A DNA stretch of 64,000 bases from Albimonas sp041685625 (GCA_041685625.1 JAWLFJ010000004.1:1-64000), one strand, 5' to 3'. Shown: positions 1 to 8,405, numbered from the stretch's first letter. Made by a program: numbers and translations. The notes: generated from the sequence alone by a model not told the origin.

Positions 1-287
1 GCGACGACGCCGGCAGGGCCCCCGCCGCCGGCGGCGGCGAGGCCGGCGGCGAGGTCGGCCTCGTCCGGGTTCGGCCCGACCCCGCCGAACAGCGCCTCGC
101 CGAGGCCGGCCTCGCCCAGCAGCGCGCGGGCGCGGGCGACGATCTGCGAGCCCGCGAGCCCGCGGTCGGTGACGAGGAGCGGGCGCGCGAGGCCTGCCGC
201 CCGGGCGGCCTCCGCCAGCTCCGAAAGGCGGCCCGCGCCGAAGCGCACGGTCGTCGGAAAGCTCCAGGTGCCGCGACGGTCGGTCAT
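1..287 (-). CDS. Iron-containing alcohol dehydrogenase, N-terminal part (truncated by window edge)
   Basis: Reading the minus strand from an ATG at 287, about 95 codons stay open to the window edge. The protein starts MTDRRGTWSFPTTVRFGAGR and continues with PLLVTDRGL and later VGPNPDEADLAAGLAA. This is the usual opening of group III iron-dependent alcohol dehydrogenases: the W-F-P-T/FGAGR strand, then the first Rossmann strand ending in TDRG, then the GV-x-PNP turn. The metal-binding His/Asp residues lie beyond the window, so completeness cannot be judged. Its start overlaps the stop of the glutamine-synthetase-like gene as ATGA, implying translational coupling and one operon. The substrate is unknown; oxidation or reduction of an aldehyde made from an amine or amino-alcohol would fit the neighbour. 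Confidence 0.8.
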   Translation of the reverse strand, partial: MTDRRGTWSFPTTVRFGAGRLSELAEAARAAGLARPLLVTDRGLAGSQIVARARALLGEAGLGEALFGGVGPNPDEADLAAGLAAAGGGGPAGVV

Positions 288-1648
288 GCGCGTTCGAATC
301 CCCGCTTCAGGTCGAGATCGGACACGCGCGAATCGGCCACCTCCTGCTCCCAGGCGAAGGCGCGGAGATAGTGGTCGATCACGGCGTCGCCGAAGGCGGC
401 GCGCATCGTCTCCGACCGGTCGAGCGCCGCGGCGGCCTCGCGGAGGGTGCGCGGGATCTCCCGGCCGGCGCCGGCGTAGGCGTCGCCGGCGGAGGCGGGC
501 TCGAGCTCCATCCCCCGCTCGATCCCCGCGAGGCCGGCCGCGATCAGCGCCGCGAAGGCGAGATGCGGCGTCAGGTCGGCGCCGCCGATCCGGCATTCGA
601 CGCGCAGGCCCGGCGTGCCCTCGCCGACGACGCGGAAACCGGCGGTGCGGTTGTCCGGCGACCAGACCAGGCGCGTCGGCGCGAAAGTCCCGGCGACGAA
701 GCGCTTGTAGGAGTTGACGTAGGGCGCGAGGAACGGCGCCGTCTCCGCCGCGTGCGCCAGCAGCCCGGCGACGAAGCTCCGCATCGTCGGGGACATGCCG
801 TCGGGCCCCGCCGGGTCCGGGAACAGCGGCGCCCCGGCGGCGTCCGCCAGCGAGAGGTGCACGTGGCAGGAGCTGCCGGCATGCCGGTCGCTCCATTTCG
901 CCATGAAGGTGACGGCCCGGCCCTTCGACCAGGCGATCTCCTTGACCGCGGATTTCGCCACGACGTGCCGGTCGGCCATGGTCAGCGCGTCGGCATAGGC
1001 GACGTTCAGCTCCTGCTGGCCGGCGTCGGCCTCGCCCTTGGTGTTCTCGACCGGCACGTCGGCGCCGTGCAGCGCGTTGCGCACGGCGCGCAGCACCGGC
1101 TCGGCCTTGAAGCTCTGCAGGACGTGGTAGTCCTCGTTGTAGGCCGAGAAGGTCTCGAGCCCGGCGAAGCCGCTCGCCTCGGCCTCCTCGAAGCTCTGAC
1201 GGAAGAGGAAGAATTCGAGTTCGGAGGCCATGTTCGCGGTCCAGCCGCGCTGCGCGAGGCGGGCGGTCTGGCGCTTGAGGACGGCGCGGGGCGCGTGCGC
1301 GATCTCCCGCTCGCCGTGATGGTCGAGCGTGTCGCAGAGCACTAACGCGGTCCCTGCGGCCCAGGGCGCGCGGCGCAGCGTGGAGAGGTCCGGGCGCATC
1401 AGGTAGTCGCCGTAGCCTTTGGCCCAGGAGGTCGCCGCGTAGCCCTCCACCGTCTCCATCTCCAGATCGGTGGCGAGCAGGTAGTTGCAGCCGTGCGTGC
1501 CCGTGTGCGCGGTCTCGAGGAAATGGGCGGCGTGGAAGCGCTTGCCCATCATGCGGCCCTGCATGTCGATCTGCGCGGCCACGACGGTGTCGATCTCCCC
1601 CGCCGCCACGGCCTCGGCCAGCGTCTCGAGCGTCAGCGCTCCGGGCAT
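284..1648 (-). CDS. Glutamine synthetase family ligase (GlnA-like, PuuA type)
   Basis: The 454-residue protein has the GS fold signature set: the metal/ATP glutamates in ASELEFFLF, NTKGEADAGQQELN and the GSSCHVHLSL strand, the substrate loop NSYKRFVAGTFAPTRLVWSP, and the closing RVECRIGGADLTPHLAFAALIAAGL. It lacks the adenylylation-site context of canonical GlnA and is shorter than GlnA (about 470), so it more likely belongs to the gamma-glutamyl-amine ligase branch (PuuA and relatives), which joins glutamate to an amine using ATP. That substrate class is an inference. The start ATG has a purine-rich GAAGGGGGA six bases upstream. It is followed with an ATGA overlap by an iron alcohol dehydrogenase, suggesting a two-step route for an amine or amino alcohol. 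Confidence 0.82.
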   Translation of the reverse strand: MPGALTLETLAEAVAAGEIDTVVAAQIDMQGRMMGKRFHAAHFLETAHTGTHGCNYLLATDLEMETVEGYAATSWAKGYGDYLMRPDLSTLRRAPWAAGTALVLCDTLDHHGEREIAHAPRAVLKRQTARLAQRGWTANMASELEFFLFRQSFEEAEASGFAGLETFSAYNEDYHVLQSFKAEPVLRAVRNALHGADVPVENTKGEADAGQQELNVAYADALTMADRHVVAKSAVKEIAWSKGRAVTFMAKWSDRHAGSSCHVHLSLADAAGAPLFPDPAGPDGMSPTMRSFVAGLLAHAAETAPFLAPYVNSYKRFVAGTFAPTRLVWSPDNRTAGFRVVGEGTPGLRVECRIGGADLTPHLAFAALIAAGLAGIERGMELEPASAGDAYAGAGREIPRTLREAAAALDRSETMRAAFGDAVIDHYLRAFAWEQEVADSRVSDLDLKRGFERA

Positions 1649-1742
1649 CGGGTCCCCCTTCCCGTGGTTCGGGCGCGAGGGTCCGACGCCGGGCCGGCGG
1701 CGTCAAGCCGAGGCGCTTGTCTGCAACTCATTCTCAAGAGCG

Positions 1743-1771
1743 TTGACATCTGAGAACGGTTCTCATATATG
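1743..1771 (+). promoter_or_regulatory. Sigma-70-type promoter of the metal importer operon
   Basis: A perfect -35 hexamer TTGACA (1743-1748) is followed after 17 bases by TATATG (1766-1771). It lies 45 bases before the start codon at 1816 and is the best-looking promoter in the window. The spacer is filled by a Fur-family palindrome, so a bound repressor would cover RNA polymerase contacts. Confidence 0.7.
1751..1765. promoter_or_regulatory. Fur/Mur/Zur-family operator, 7-1-7 palindrome
   Basis: TGAGAAC-G-GTTCTCA is a perfect inverted repeat of seven bases around one central base. It has the same 7-1-7 geometry as the Fur box (TGATAAT-N-ATTATCA). It occupies the -35/-10 spacer of the promoter of a metal ABC importer. 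A further half-site TTCTCA lies upstream at 1731-1736. Which Fur-family protein (Fur, Mur or Zur) binds it cannot be told from the sequence; the regulator gene is not in the window. Confidence 0.65.
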
Positions 1772-1815
1772 CGTGGTGCAGGCCGGAGCGCGTCCGGCGA
1801 CAGGGAAGGACGCCG

Positions 1816-2772
1816 ATGCTCTCGCGCCGACAGCTCCTCGCCGCCGCCGCTTCCGCCGCGCTGGTTCCGGCTGCGGGCCGCGCGGCCGCGCCGCTCTCGG
1901 TCGTCGCGACGACGGGCATGATCGCCGACGCGGCGCGCCGGGTGGGGGGCGACGCGGTCGAGGTCCGCGCGCTGATGGGGCCGGGGGTGGACCCGCACGC
2001 CTACCGCCAGACGCGCAGCGACATCGCGGCGCTGCTGAACGCCGATCTCGCGCTCTGGAACGGGCTCTATCTCGAGGCGCAGATGGAGCGCTTCATGCTG
2101 GAACTGGGCACGCGCAAGCCGGTCGCGGCGGTCGCCGAGGCGATCCCGGTCGACCGTCTCATCGCGCACGAGGACTACGACGGGCGCTTCGATCCGCATG
2201 TCTGGATCGTGCCGGAGCTCTGGGCCGAGGCGGTGGGCGCGGTTCGCGACGCCATGATCGCGGCGCGCCCGGAGGCCGAGGCGACGTTCCGCGCCAACGC
2301 CGAGGCGCATCTGGCCGAGGTCGCGCGGCTCGGCGACTACGCCCGCCGGGTGCTGGGAACGGTGCCCGAGGGGCGGCGCGTGCTGCTCACCGCGCACGAC
2401 GCCTTCGGCTATTTCGGCCGCGCCTACGGCTGGGAGGTGATCGGGATCCAGGGCATCTCGACGGAATCCGAGGCCGGGCTGGCGCGCATCGGCGAGCTCG
2501 TCGACCTGATCGTGGCGCGCGACCTGACCGGGGTCTTCGTCGAGACCTCGGTCTCCGACCGCAACGTGCGCGCCCTGATCGAGGGCGCGGCGGCGCGCGG
2601 TCACGAGGTCTCGGTCGGGGGCGAGCTCTATTCCGACGCCATGGGCGAGCCCGGAACCTACGAGGGGACCTGGATCGGCATGATCGACCACAACGCCACG
2701 GTGATCGCCGCGGCGCTCGGCGGCGAGCCCCCGCCGCGCGGCATGGACGGGCGATTGTCGGCCGGGCTCTGA
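1816..2772 (+). CDS. Metal ABC transporter substrate-binding protein (Mn/Zn, cluster 9)
   Basis: The 318-residue periplasmic protein captures a divalent metal for import. It begins with an export signal, MLSRRQLLAAAASAAL, whose S-R-R-Q-L-L core could allow Tat export. The four metal ligands of the TroA/PsaA family are in place: His61 (VDPHAY), His128 (FDPHVW), His194 (TAHDAF) and Asp274 (YSDAMG). There is no His-rich loop of the kind seen in many ZnuA proteins, so manganese is favoured over zinc, but not proved. The gene is first in a four-gene operon (binding protein, ATPase, two permeases) and follows the Fur-type operator. An AGGGAAGGA ribosome site precedes the ATG. Confidence 0.88.
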   Translation: MLSRRQLLAAAASAALVPAAGRAAAPLSVVATTGMIADAARRVGGDAVEVRALMGPGVDPHAYRQTRSDIAALLNADLALWNGLYLEAQMERFMLELGTRKPVAAVAEAIPVDRLIAHEDYDGRFDPHVWIVPELWAEAVGAVRDAMIAARPEAEATFRANAEAHLAEVARLGDYARRVLGTVPEGRRVLLTAHDAFGYFGRAYGWEVIGIQGISTESEAGLARIGELVDLIVARDLTGVFVETSVSDRNVRALIEGAAARGHEVSVGGELYSDAMGEPGTYEGTWIGMIDHNATVIAAALGGEPPPRGMDGRLSAGL

Positions 2773-2800
2773 TCCCCGCCGCGTGAGGAAGGACCGACGG

Positions 2801-3625
2801 ATGCGCCTTCGACCCGCCAGACCGACCCAGCCCGCGCTCGTCGTCGAGCGCGGCCGCACGCTGCCTGACGCCGACGCGGGCGAGGCGGCGCTCGCGGTGC
2901 GCGGCCTCACGGTCTCCTACGGCGAGAGCCCCGCGGTGTTCGACGTCGACGCGACCTTCCCCGCGGGCTCGATGACCGCGATCGTCGGGCCGAACGGCGC
3001 GGGCAAGAGCACCTTCCTCAAGGCCGCGCTCGGCGTCGTGGCGCGCGTCTCGGGCGAGGTCTCGGTGTTCGGGCGGCCCCTCGAGGCGTCGCGGGGGCGC
3101 ATCGCCTACGTCCCGCAGCGCGCCTCGGTCGACTGGGACTTCCCGGTGCGGGTGATCGACGTGGTGGAGATGGGGCTCTGGCGCGGCCTCGGGCTGCTCG
3201 GCCGGCTGACCGGCGCGCACCGGGCCCGGGCGCGCGAGGCGCTGGCGCGGGTCGGCATGGAGGGCTTCGCGGAGCGCCAGATCGGCCGCCTCTCCGGCGG
3301 TCAGCAGCAGCGCGTGTTCCTCGCGCGGGCGCTGGCGCAGGGCGCCGACCTCCACGTCCTCGACGAGCCCTTCGCCGGCGTCGACGCCGCGACCGAGCGG
3401 GCCGTCGTCACCGTGCTGAAGGGCCTGCAGGCCGAAGGGCGCACGGTGATCGCCGTGCATCACGACCTCTCGACCGTGCGCGACTATTTCGGCCGGGTGC
3501 TGCTGCTGAACGTGCGGCGCATCGCGGAAGGGCCGCTCGACGAGGCCTTCACGCCCGAGACGCTGCAGGCGACCTATGGCGGACGGCTCGAGGCCGCGGG
3601 GCTCGGCGCCCTCGCGGCGGGCTGA
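2801..3625 (+). CDS. Metal ABC transporter ATP-binding protein
   Basis: A 274-residue ATPase with Walker A GPNGAGKST (residues 63-71), Q-loop YVPQRASVDWDFP, signature LSGGQQQR (164-171), Walker B VLDEP (186-190) and switch His in AVHHDLS. The Y-V-P-Q-R-x-x-x-D-W-D-F-P stretch is typical of Mn/Zn importer ATPases. I chose the ATG at 2801 over a GTG at 2783 because GAGGAAGGA sits seven to eight bases before it. About 30 residues precede the ABC domain proper, which is slightly long for the family. It powers uptake with the two downstream permeases. Confidence 0.88.
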   Translation: MRLRPARPTQPALVVERGRTLPDADAGEAALAVRGLTVSYGESPAVFDVDATFPAGSMTAIVGPNGAGKSTFLKAALGVVARVSGEVSVFGRPLEASRGRIAYVPQRASVDWDFPVRVIDVVEMGLWRGLGLLGRLTGAHRARAREALARVGMEGFAERQIGRLSGGQQQRVFLARALAQGADLHVLDEPFAGVDAATERAVVTVLKGLQAEGRTVIAVHHDLSTVRDYFGRVLLLNVRRIAEGPLDEAFTPETLQATYGGRLEAAGLGALAAG

Positions 3626-3628
3626 GCG

Positions 3629-4840
3629 ATGCTCGATCAGGCGCTCTCGGCGCTGCTGCTCCAGGCGGGCTGGAACGCGACGCTGGTGGCGCTCGGCGCG
3701 GCGCTCCTCGGCGCGGCGGCAGGGGGCGCGGGGGCCTTCATCTTCCTGCGCAAGCGCGCGCTGGTCTCCGACGCGGTCGCGCACGCCACGCTCCCGGGGG
3801 TGGCGCTGGCCTTCATCGTCATGGTGGCGCTCGGCGGCGACGGGCGCAGCCTCGCCGGGCTGCTGGCGGGCGCGGCGGGTTCGGCCTGGCTAGGCCTGCT
3901 CGCCGTCGACCGGCTGACGCGGCGCACGCGCCTGCCGGAGGACGCGGCGATCGGCGCGGTGCTCTCGGTGTTCTTCGGCGCCGGGGTGGTGCTGCTGACG
4001 GTGATCCAGACCATGACGGCGGGGCGGCAGGCGGGGCTGGAGAGCTTCCTGCTCGGCGCCACCGCGGGGATGCTGCTGGAGGACGCGGTGGTGATCGCCC
4101 TCGGCGCGGCGGGCTGCGCGCTCGCGGTGGTGCTGCTGCGCCGGCCGATGACGCTGGTGGCCTTCGATCCGGGCTTCGCGGCCTCCACCGGCGTGAACGT
4201 CGCGCGCATGGACCTCGCGATGATGGGTCTCGTGATGGCGGTCACCGTGGTCGGGCTGAAGATCGTCGGGCTGATCCTTATCGTGGCGCTCCTGATCGTG
4301 CCGCCCGTCGCGGCGCGCTTCTGGACCGAGCGGACCGACCGGCTCGTCGCCATCGCGGCGGGGATCGGCGCGGTCTCCGGCTGGGTCGGGGCGGCGATCT
4401 CGGCCGCGGCGCCGGATCTGCCGACGGGGGCCGTCATCGTGATGGTCGCCTTCGCGCTGTTTCTCGCGGGGCTCCTCCTCTCGCCGGCGCGCGGCGTGCT
4501 GGCGGCGGTGCTGCGGCGCCGGCGCTTCGCGCGCCGGGTGCATCGGCGCCAGGGACTGCTGGCGCTGGCGCATGACGAGCCGATCCTCGAGCCGCTGACC
4601 CGGCGCCTGCTGCGGCGCGAGGGCCTGCTGCGCGCCGACGGCGTGCCGACCGAGGGGGGCCGGGCGGAGGCCGCCAAGGCCCGCCTCGACGAGGCGCGCT
4701 GGGCGGCGATGCGCGCCCGCCGCGACGACGCCGAGGCCGCGCGCTACGACGGGCTGACGCCCATCGAGACGGTCCTCGCCCCGGACGAGATCGCGGAGCT
4801 CGACCGCCGGCTCGGCCCCCGCGCGCCGGAGGGCGCGTAA
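3629..4840 (+). CDS. Metal ABC transporter permease with C-terminal soluble extension
   Basis: This 403-residue inner-membrane protein has the eight or so hydrophobic segments of the ABC-3 permease family in its first 285 residues, including the conserved KRALVSDAVAHATLPGVA near the start and the LKIVGLILIVALLIVPPVAARF core. The family is normally 270-300 residues. The remaining 115 or so residues are soluble and charged, with the form HRRQGLLALAHDEPILEPLTRRLLRR, resembling a winged-helix DtxR-like tail known on some Mn/Fe permeases. Its role (metal sensing or ATPase contact) is unproved. Its TAA stop overlaps the ATG of the second permease by one base. Confidence 0.85.
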   Translation: MLDQALSALLLQAGWNATLVALGAALLGAAAGGAGAFIFLRKRALVSDAVAHATLPGVALAFIVMVALGGDGRSLAGLLAGAAGSAWLGLLAVDRLTRRTRLPEDAAIGAVLSVFFGAGVVLLTVIQTMTAGRQAGLESFLLGATAGMLLEDAVVIALGAAGCALAVVLLRRPMTLVAFDPGFAASTGVNVARMDLAMMGLVMAVTVVGLKIVGLILIVALLIVPPVAARFWTERTDRLVAIAAGIGAVSGWVGAAISAAAPDLPTGAVIVMVAFALFLAGLLLSPARGVLAAVLRRRRFARRVHRRQGLLALAHDEPILEPLTRRLLRREGLLRADGVPTEGGRAEAAKARLDEARWAAMRARRDDAEAARYDGLTPIETVLAPDEIAELDRRLGPRAPEGA

Positions 4841-5769
4841 TGGGCGCGGGGTTCGTCCAGCTCTCCCTGCCGCCGATCCTGATCGGCGTCTTCGCGGCGG
4901 TGGCCTGCGCGCTGCCGGGCAACTTCCTGCTGCTGCGCCGGCAGGCGCTGATCGGCGACGCCATCAGCCACGTCGTGCTGCCGGGCATCGTGGTCGCCTT
5001 CCTCGCGACGGGCTCGATCTCCACCTGGCCGATGCTGCTGGGCGCGGCGGGGGCGGCCGTCGTCGCGGTCGTGATGATCGAGGCGATCCGGCGGCTGGGG
5101 CGGATCGAGTCCGGCGCGGCGATGGGCGTGATCTTCACGGCGATGTTCGCGGGGGGCGTGCTGCTGCTGGAGCAGGCCGGCGCCTCGGGCGTGCATCTCG
5201 ACGTCGAGCACGCGCTCTACGGCAATCTCGAGAGCCTGATCTGGTTCGACGCGACCGGCTGGGGCTCGCTGCTCGATCCCGCCGCGCTGGCGGGCCTGCC
5301 GCCGGAGCTGCCGCGCATGGCCGGCGCGACGGCGCTGATCGCGCTGGCGACGCGCCTGTTCTGGCGGCCGCTGACGCTGGCGACCTTCGACGAGGGCTTC
5401 GCGCGCTCGGTCGGCGTGCCGGCGGGGGCCGTCGGCTTCGGCCTCGTGGTCGCCGCCGCGGTGGCGGCGGTGGCGGCCTTCGACGCGGTCGGCTCGATCA
5501 TCGTCATCGCCATGTTCATCTGCCCGCCGGCGGCGGCGCGGCTGATGACCGACCGGCTGACGGCGCAGGTCTGGTGGAGCGTCGGCTTCGCCGTCGTCTC
5601 GGCGGTCCTCGGCTACGTCCTCGCCGGCTACGGGCCGCTCTGGCTCGGCTCGCGCCACGCGGTCAGCGCGGCGGGGATGATCGCGGTCGTCTCGGGGCTG
5701 ATCCTCGCGCTCGCGGCCGGCTTCGGGCCGCGCCGCAAGCGGGCGGGCGAGAATCTCACCGCCGCCTGA
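4840..5769 (+). CDS. Metal ABC transporter permease, second subunit
   Basis: A 309-residue integral membrane protein of the same ABC-3 family as its upstream neighbour, with the conserved motif RRQALIGDAISHVVLPGIV near residues 30-48 and the helix-rich FDAVGSIIVIAMFICPPAAARL. It lacks the soluble tail of the first permease, so the two would form a heterodimeric channel. The start codon overlaps the preceding stop (TAATG), so translation is probably coupled. It ends the operon; a GC-rich hairpin lies about 45 bases after the stop. Confidence 0.87.
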   Translation: MGAGFVQLSLPPILIGVFAAVACALPGNFLLLRRQALIGDAISHVVLPGIVVAFLATGSISTWPMLLGAAGAAVVAVVMIEAIRRLGRIESGAAMGVIFTAMFAGGVLLLEQAGASGVHLDVEHALYGNLESLIWFDATGWGSLLDPAALAGLPPELPRMAGATALIALATRLFWRPLTLATFDEGFARSVGVPAGAVGFGLVVAAAVAAVAAFDAVGSIIVIAMFICPPAAARLMTDRLTAQVWWSVGFAVVSAVLGYVLAGYGPLWLGSRHAVSAAGMIAVVSGLILALAAGFGPRRKRAGENLTAA

Positions 5770-5815
5770 GGGTTCACGGCGGGGCGGAACGGCCGGCGCG
5801 CGAATGCGCGGCGCC

Positions 5816-5843
5816 CGGCGATCGCGACGGGACGCGATCGCCG
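5816..5843. terminator. Bidirectional hairpin between convergent genes
   Basis: An 11-bp perfect stem (CGGCGATCGCG pairing with CGCGATCGCCG) encloses the loop ACGGGA. It lies between the stop codons of the metal importer operon and ackA, which converge here. No T-run follows on either strand, so it is a candidate terminator of the GC-hairpin kind rather than a classical one. Confidence 0.5.
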
Positions 5844-5853
5844 CGCGAAGGTC

Positions 5854-7020
5854 TCAGGCGAGGCGCGCGGCGGCGCGGGCGATCACCCGCTCCTCGTCGG
5901 TCGGGATCACGAAGGCGCGCACGCGCGAGACGTCGGCGGAGATCATCCCCTCCCCCGCCTCGTTGCGGTCCGCGTCGAGCTCGAGCCCCATCCAGCCGAG
6001 ACCGTCGCAGATCCGGGCGCGGATGCGCGGCGAATGCTCGCCGATGCCGGCGGAGAACACCAGCGCGTCGAGCCCGCCCGCCGCGGCCGCGAGGGCGCCG
6101 ATCTCGCGCCGCGCGCGGTGCACGAAATAGTCGATGGCCTGCCGCGCCGCCGGCTCGTTCGACCGCTCGAGCTCGCGCATGTCGCCCGAGACGCCGGAAA
6201 GGCCGAGCAGGCCCGAGCGCCGATACAGCAGATCCGACAGCGCCTCGCCGTCCATGCCCTCCGACTGCACCAGCCAGAGCAGGACCCCGGGGTCGATCTG
6301 CCCGCTGCGGGTCGCCATCGGCAGTCCGTCGAGCGCGCTGAACCCCATGGTCGAGGCGACGGAGCGTCCGCCCCGCATCGCGCACATCGAGGCGCCGGCG
6401 CCGAGATGCGCCGCGATCACCCGTCCGTCTGCGAGCTGCGGCGCGCGCTCGGCCAGCGCGCCGGCGAGATGCTCGTAGCTGATGCCGTGGAAGCCGTAGC
6501 GCCGGACGCCCCGGTCGAGGAGATCGCGGGGCAGGGCGTAGAGGTCCTCCACCGCCGGATGACCGCGATGGAACGAGGTGTCGAAGCAGCCGACCTGCAC
6601 CGCCTTCCGGAACGCCTCGCGCGCCGCGCGCACGCCGGCGAGGTTGTGCGGCTGGTGCAGCGGCGCGAAGGGCGAGAGCGCCTCGAGCGCCCCCAGCGCG
6701 TCGTCGTCGAGCCGCGCGGGCTCCGTGAAGCGCTCGCCCCCGTGCACGACCCGGTGGCCGACGGCGACCACGTCGCCGGTCCCGAAGCCTTCCGACAGGA
6801 ACCCGAGCGCCGCCTCCAGCGCGCCGGCCTGGTCGGGCGCGGCGACGGCCTTGTCCGCGAGGGTGCGACCGTCGTCGCCCTTGGCCTTCAGGCGCGCGTC
6901 CTCCGCCCCGACGCGGTCGATCTCCCCGGTGCAGACCCGGCGCGGCTCCGCCTCCGCCTCGAACAGGCCGAACTTGAGCGAGGAGGAGCCGGCGTTCAGC
7001 GTCAGGACCCGGCGCGTCAC
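5854..7020 (-). CDS. ackA: Acetate kinase
   Basis: The 388-residue cytosolic enzyme makes ATP and acetate from acetyl phosphate. Its start LTLNAGSSSLKF, the phosphate-binding VGHRVVHGG, the catalytic stretch CFDTSFHRGHP, the RRYGFHGISYEHL signature, AHLGAGASM and the terminal FSAGIGEHSP follow the acetate/propionate kinase family throughout. Length is normal. The GTG start overlaps the stop of the upstream MaoC-Pta fusion gene (GTGA), so the phosphotransacylase and the kinase are translationally coupled and form an acyl-CoA to acyl-phosphate to ATP module. Propionate or butyrate cannot be excluded as substrates. Confidence 0.93.
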   Translation of the reverse strand: MTRRVLTLNAGSSSLKFGLFEAEAEPRRVCTGEIDRVGAEDARLKAKGDDGRTLADKAVAAPDQAGALEAALGFLSEGFGTGDVVAVGHRVVHGGERFTEPARLDDDALGALEALSPFAPLHQPHNLAGVRAAREAFRKAVQVGCFDTSFHRGHPAVEDLYALPRDLLDRGVRRYGFHGISYEHLAGALAERAPQLADGRVIAAHLGAGASMCAMRGGRSVASTMGFSALDGLPMATRSGQIDPGVLLWLVQSEGMDGEALSDLLYRRSGLLGLSGVSGDMRELERSNEPAARQAIDYFVHRARREIGALAAAAGGLDALVFSAGIGEHSPRIRARICDGLGWMGLELDADRNEAGEGMISADVSRVRAFVIPTDEERVIARAAARLA

Positions 7021-8405
7021 GATCCGTCGTCCCCGTCATCCGCGTCGATCCTGCCGATCCGCGCGGCGTGCAGCGCCGCCACCGCGCAGGAGGCGAGGCG
7101 CGCCTTCTCGCCGTCGGCCCGGCTGGTGAGGATGATCGGCACCCGGGCGCCGAGCACCACGCCCGCCCCCTCGGCATGGGCGACGTAGGTGAGCTGCTTG
7201 GCCAGCATGTTGCCGGCGTCGAGGTCGGGCGCGACCAGCACCTCGGCCCGCCCCGCCACCTCCGAGCGGATGCCCTTGGTGCGCGCGGCGGTGATGTCGA
7301 CGGCGTTGTCCATCGCCAGCGGCCCGTCGACGAGGCCGCCGGTGATCTGCCCGCGCTCGGCCATCTTGGAGAGGAGCGCCGCGTCGACCGAACTCGGCAG
7401 CTTCGGATTGATCGTCTCGATCGCCGAGAGCACGCCGACCTTCGGCTCCTCGATGCCGATGGAGATCGCGAGGTCGATGGCGTTCTGCACGATGTCCATC
7501 TTGGTCTCGAGGTCGGGCGAGATGTTGATGGCGGCGTCGGTCACCAGCATCGGATGCGCGAGCCCGGGCACGTCCATGACGAAGACGTGGGTGAGGCGGC
7601 GCCCGGCGCGCAGGCCCGCGTCCTTGCGCAGGCACGCGCGCAGCAGCACGTCGGTGTGCAGCCTGCCCTTCATCAGCGCCTCGGCCCGGTCCTCGCGCAC
7701 GAGGTCCACCGCGGTGTTCGCCGCGTCGTGGGCGCTCTTGGCGGAGACGATCTCGGCCTCGCCGAGGTCGAGTCCCTCGGCCTCGGCGACCTCGCGGATG
7801 CGGCCGGGATCGCCGACGAGGATCGGCGCGATGATGGTCCGCGCGCCGGCCAGCAGCGCGCCGCCGAGCGAGGCGGCGTCCTCCGGCGCGACCACCGCGG
7901 TCGGGATCGGGCGCATCGGCTCGGCCCGCTTCAGGATCGCGTCGAAATGAACGTGGCGCTCGATCAGCAGCCCGGGAACGGCGACGTCGCCGAGGGTCAT
8001 GCGCTCGGTCGGCGCCTCGACCTCCGCCTCGCCTTCGAGGATCGTCTCGCCGCCCTCCACCTCGACGCTCGCCGAGAGCAGCACGGTGCCGTCGTCGCGC
8101 TTCTCCTCGACCCGGGCGCGGGCCACGAGCACGTCGTCGGCATGGGCGCGACCGAGGAAGCGGAACCGCGTGGCGCGGTAGAGCGTGCCCGGGCCCGGCA
8201 GCCTGTTGCCGATCACCGCGCCCACGAGGCTCGCGACCCACTGCGCCGGGGCGACGGCCTCGCGCTCCGGGTCCGGCAGGTGCAGCGGATTGAGGTTGCC
8301 GGAGGCGTTGGCGAACACCAGGAAGTCGTCCACCGTGCAACTTCGCCGCAGTTCCGCGCTCTCGCCGATCTCGAGCTCGTCGAAAAGCCGGTTCGGGGTC
8401 TTCAT
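7017..8405 (-). CDS. MaoC-like domain fused to phosphate acyltransferase (Pta)
   Basis: This 462-residue protein has a hot-dog MaoC-type domain at about residues 15-130 and a phosphate acetyl/butyryltransferase domain at about 150-460 (KSAHDAANTAVDLV, ALMKGRLHTDVLLRA, VFVMDVPGLAHPMLVTDAAINISPD). The second domain converts acyl-CoA and phosphate to acyl phosphate for AckA. In the MaoC domain the usual catalytic Asp of the G-D-x-N-P-x-H motif reads as Asn37 (ASGNLNPLHL), so hydratase activity is doubtful even though such fusions are commonly named bifunctional enoyl-CoA hydratase/phosphate acetyltransferase. I chose ATG 8405, which has AGGA about 10 bases upstream; a longer frame to 8549 lacks support. 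Confidence 0.87.
   Translation of the reverse strand: MKTPNRLFDELEIGESAELRRSCTVDDFLVFANASGNLNPLHLPDPEREAVAPAQWVASLVGAVIGNRLPGPGTLYRATRFRFLGRAHADDVLVARARVEEKRDDGTVLLSASVEVEGGETILEGEAEVEAPTERMTLGDVAVPGLLIERHVHFDAILKRAEPMRPIPTAVVAPEDAASLGGALLAGARTIIAPILVGDPGRIREVAEAEGLDLGEAEIVSAKSAHDAANTAVDLVREDRAEALMKGRLHTDVLLRACLRKDAGLRAGRRLTHVFVMDVPGLAHPMLVTDAAINISPDLETKMDIVQNAIDLAISIGIEEPKVGVLSAIETINPKLPSSVDAALLSKMAERGQITGGLVDGPLAMDNAVDITAARTKGIRSEVAGRAEVLVAPDLDAGNMLAKQLTYVAHAEGAGVVLGARVPIILTSRADGEKARLASCAVAALHAARIGRIDADDGDDGS

Noticed and set aside
169..717. A plus-strand Arg-rich 182-codon frame at the left end
   Set aside because: It is antisense to the alcohol dehydrogenase start and the glutamine-synthetase-like gene, which have clear family motifs.
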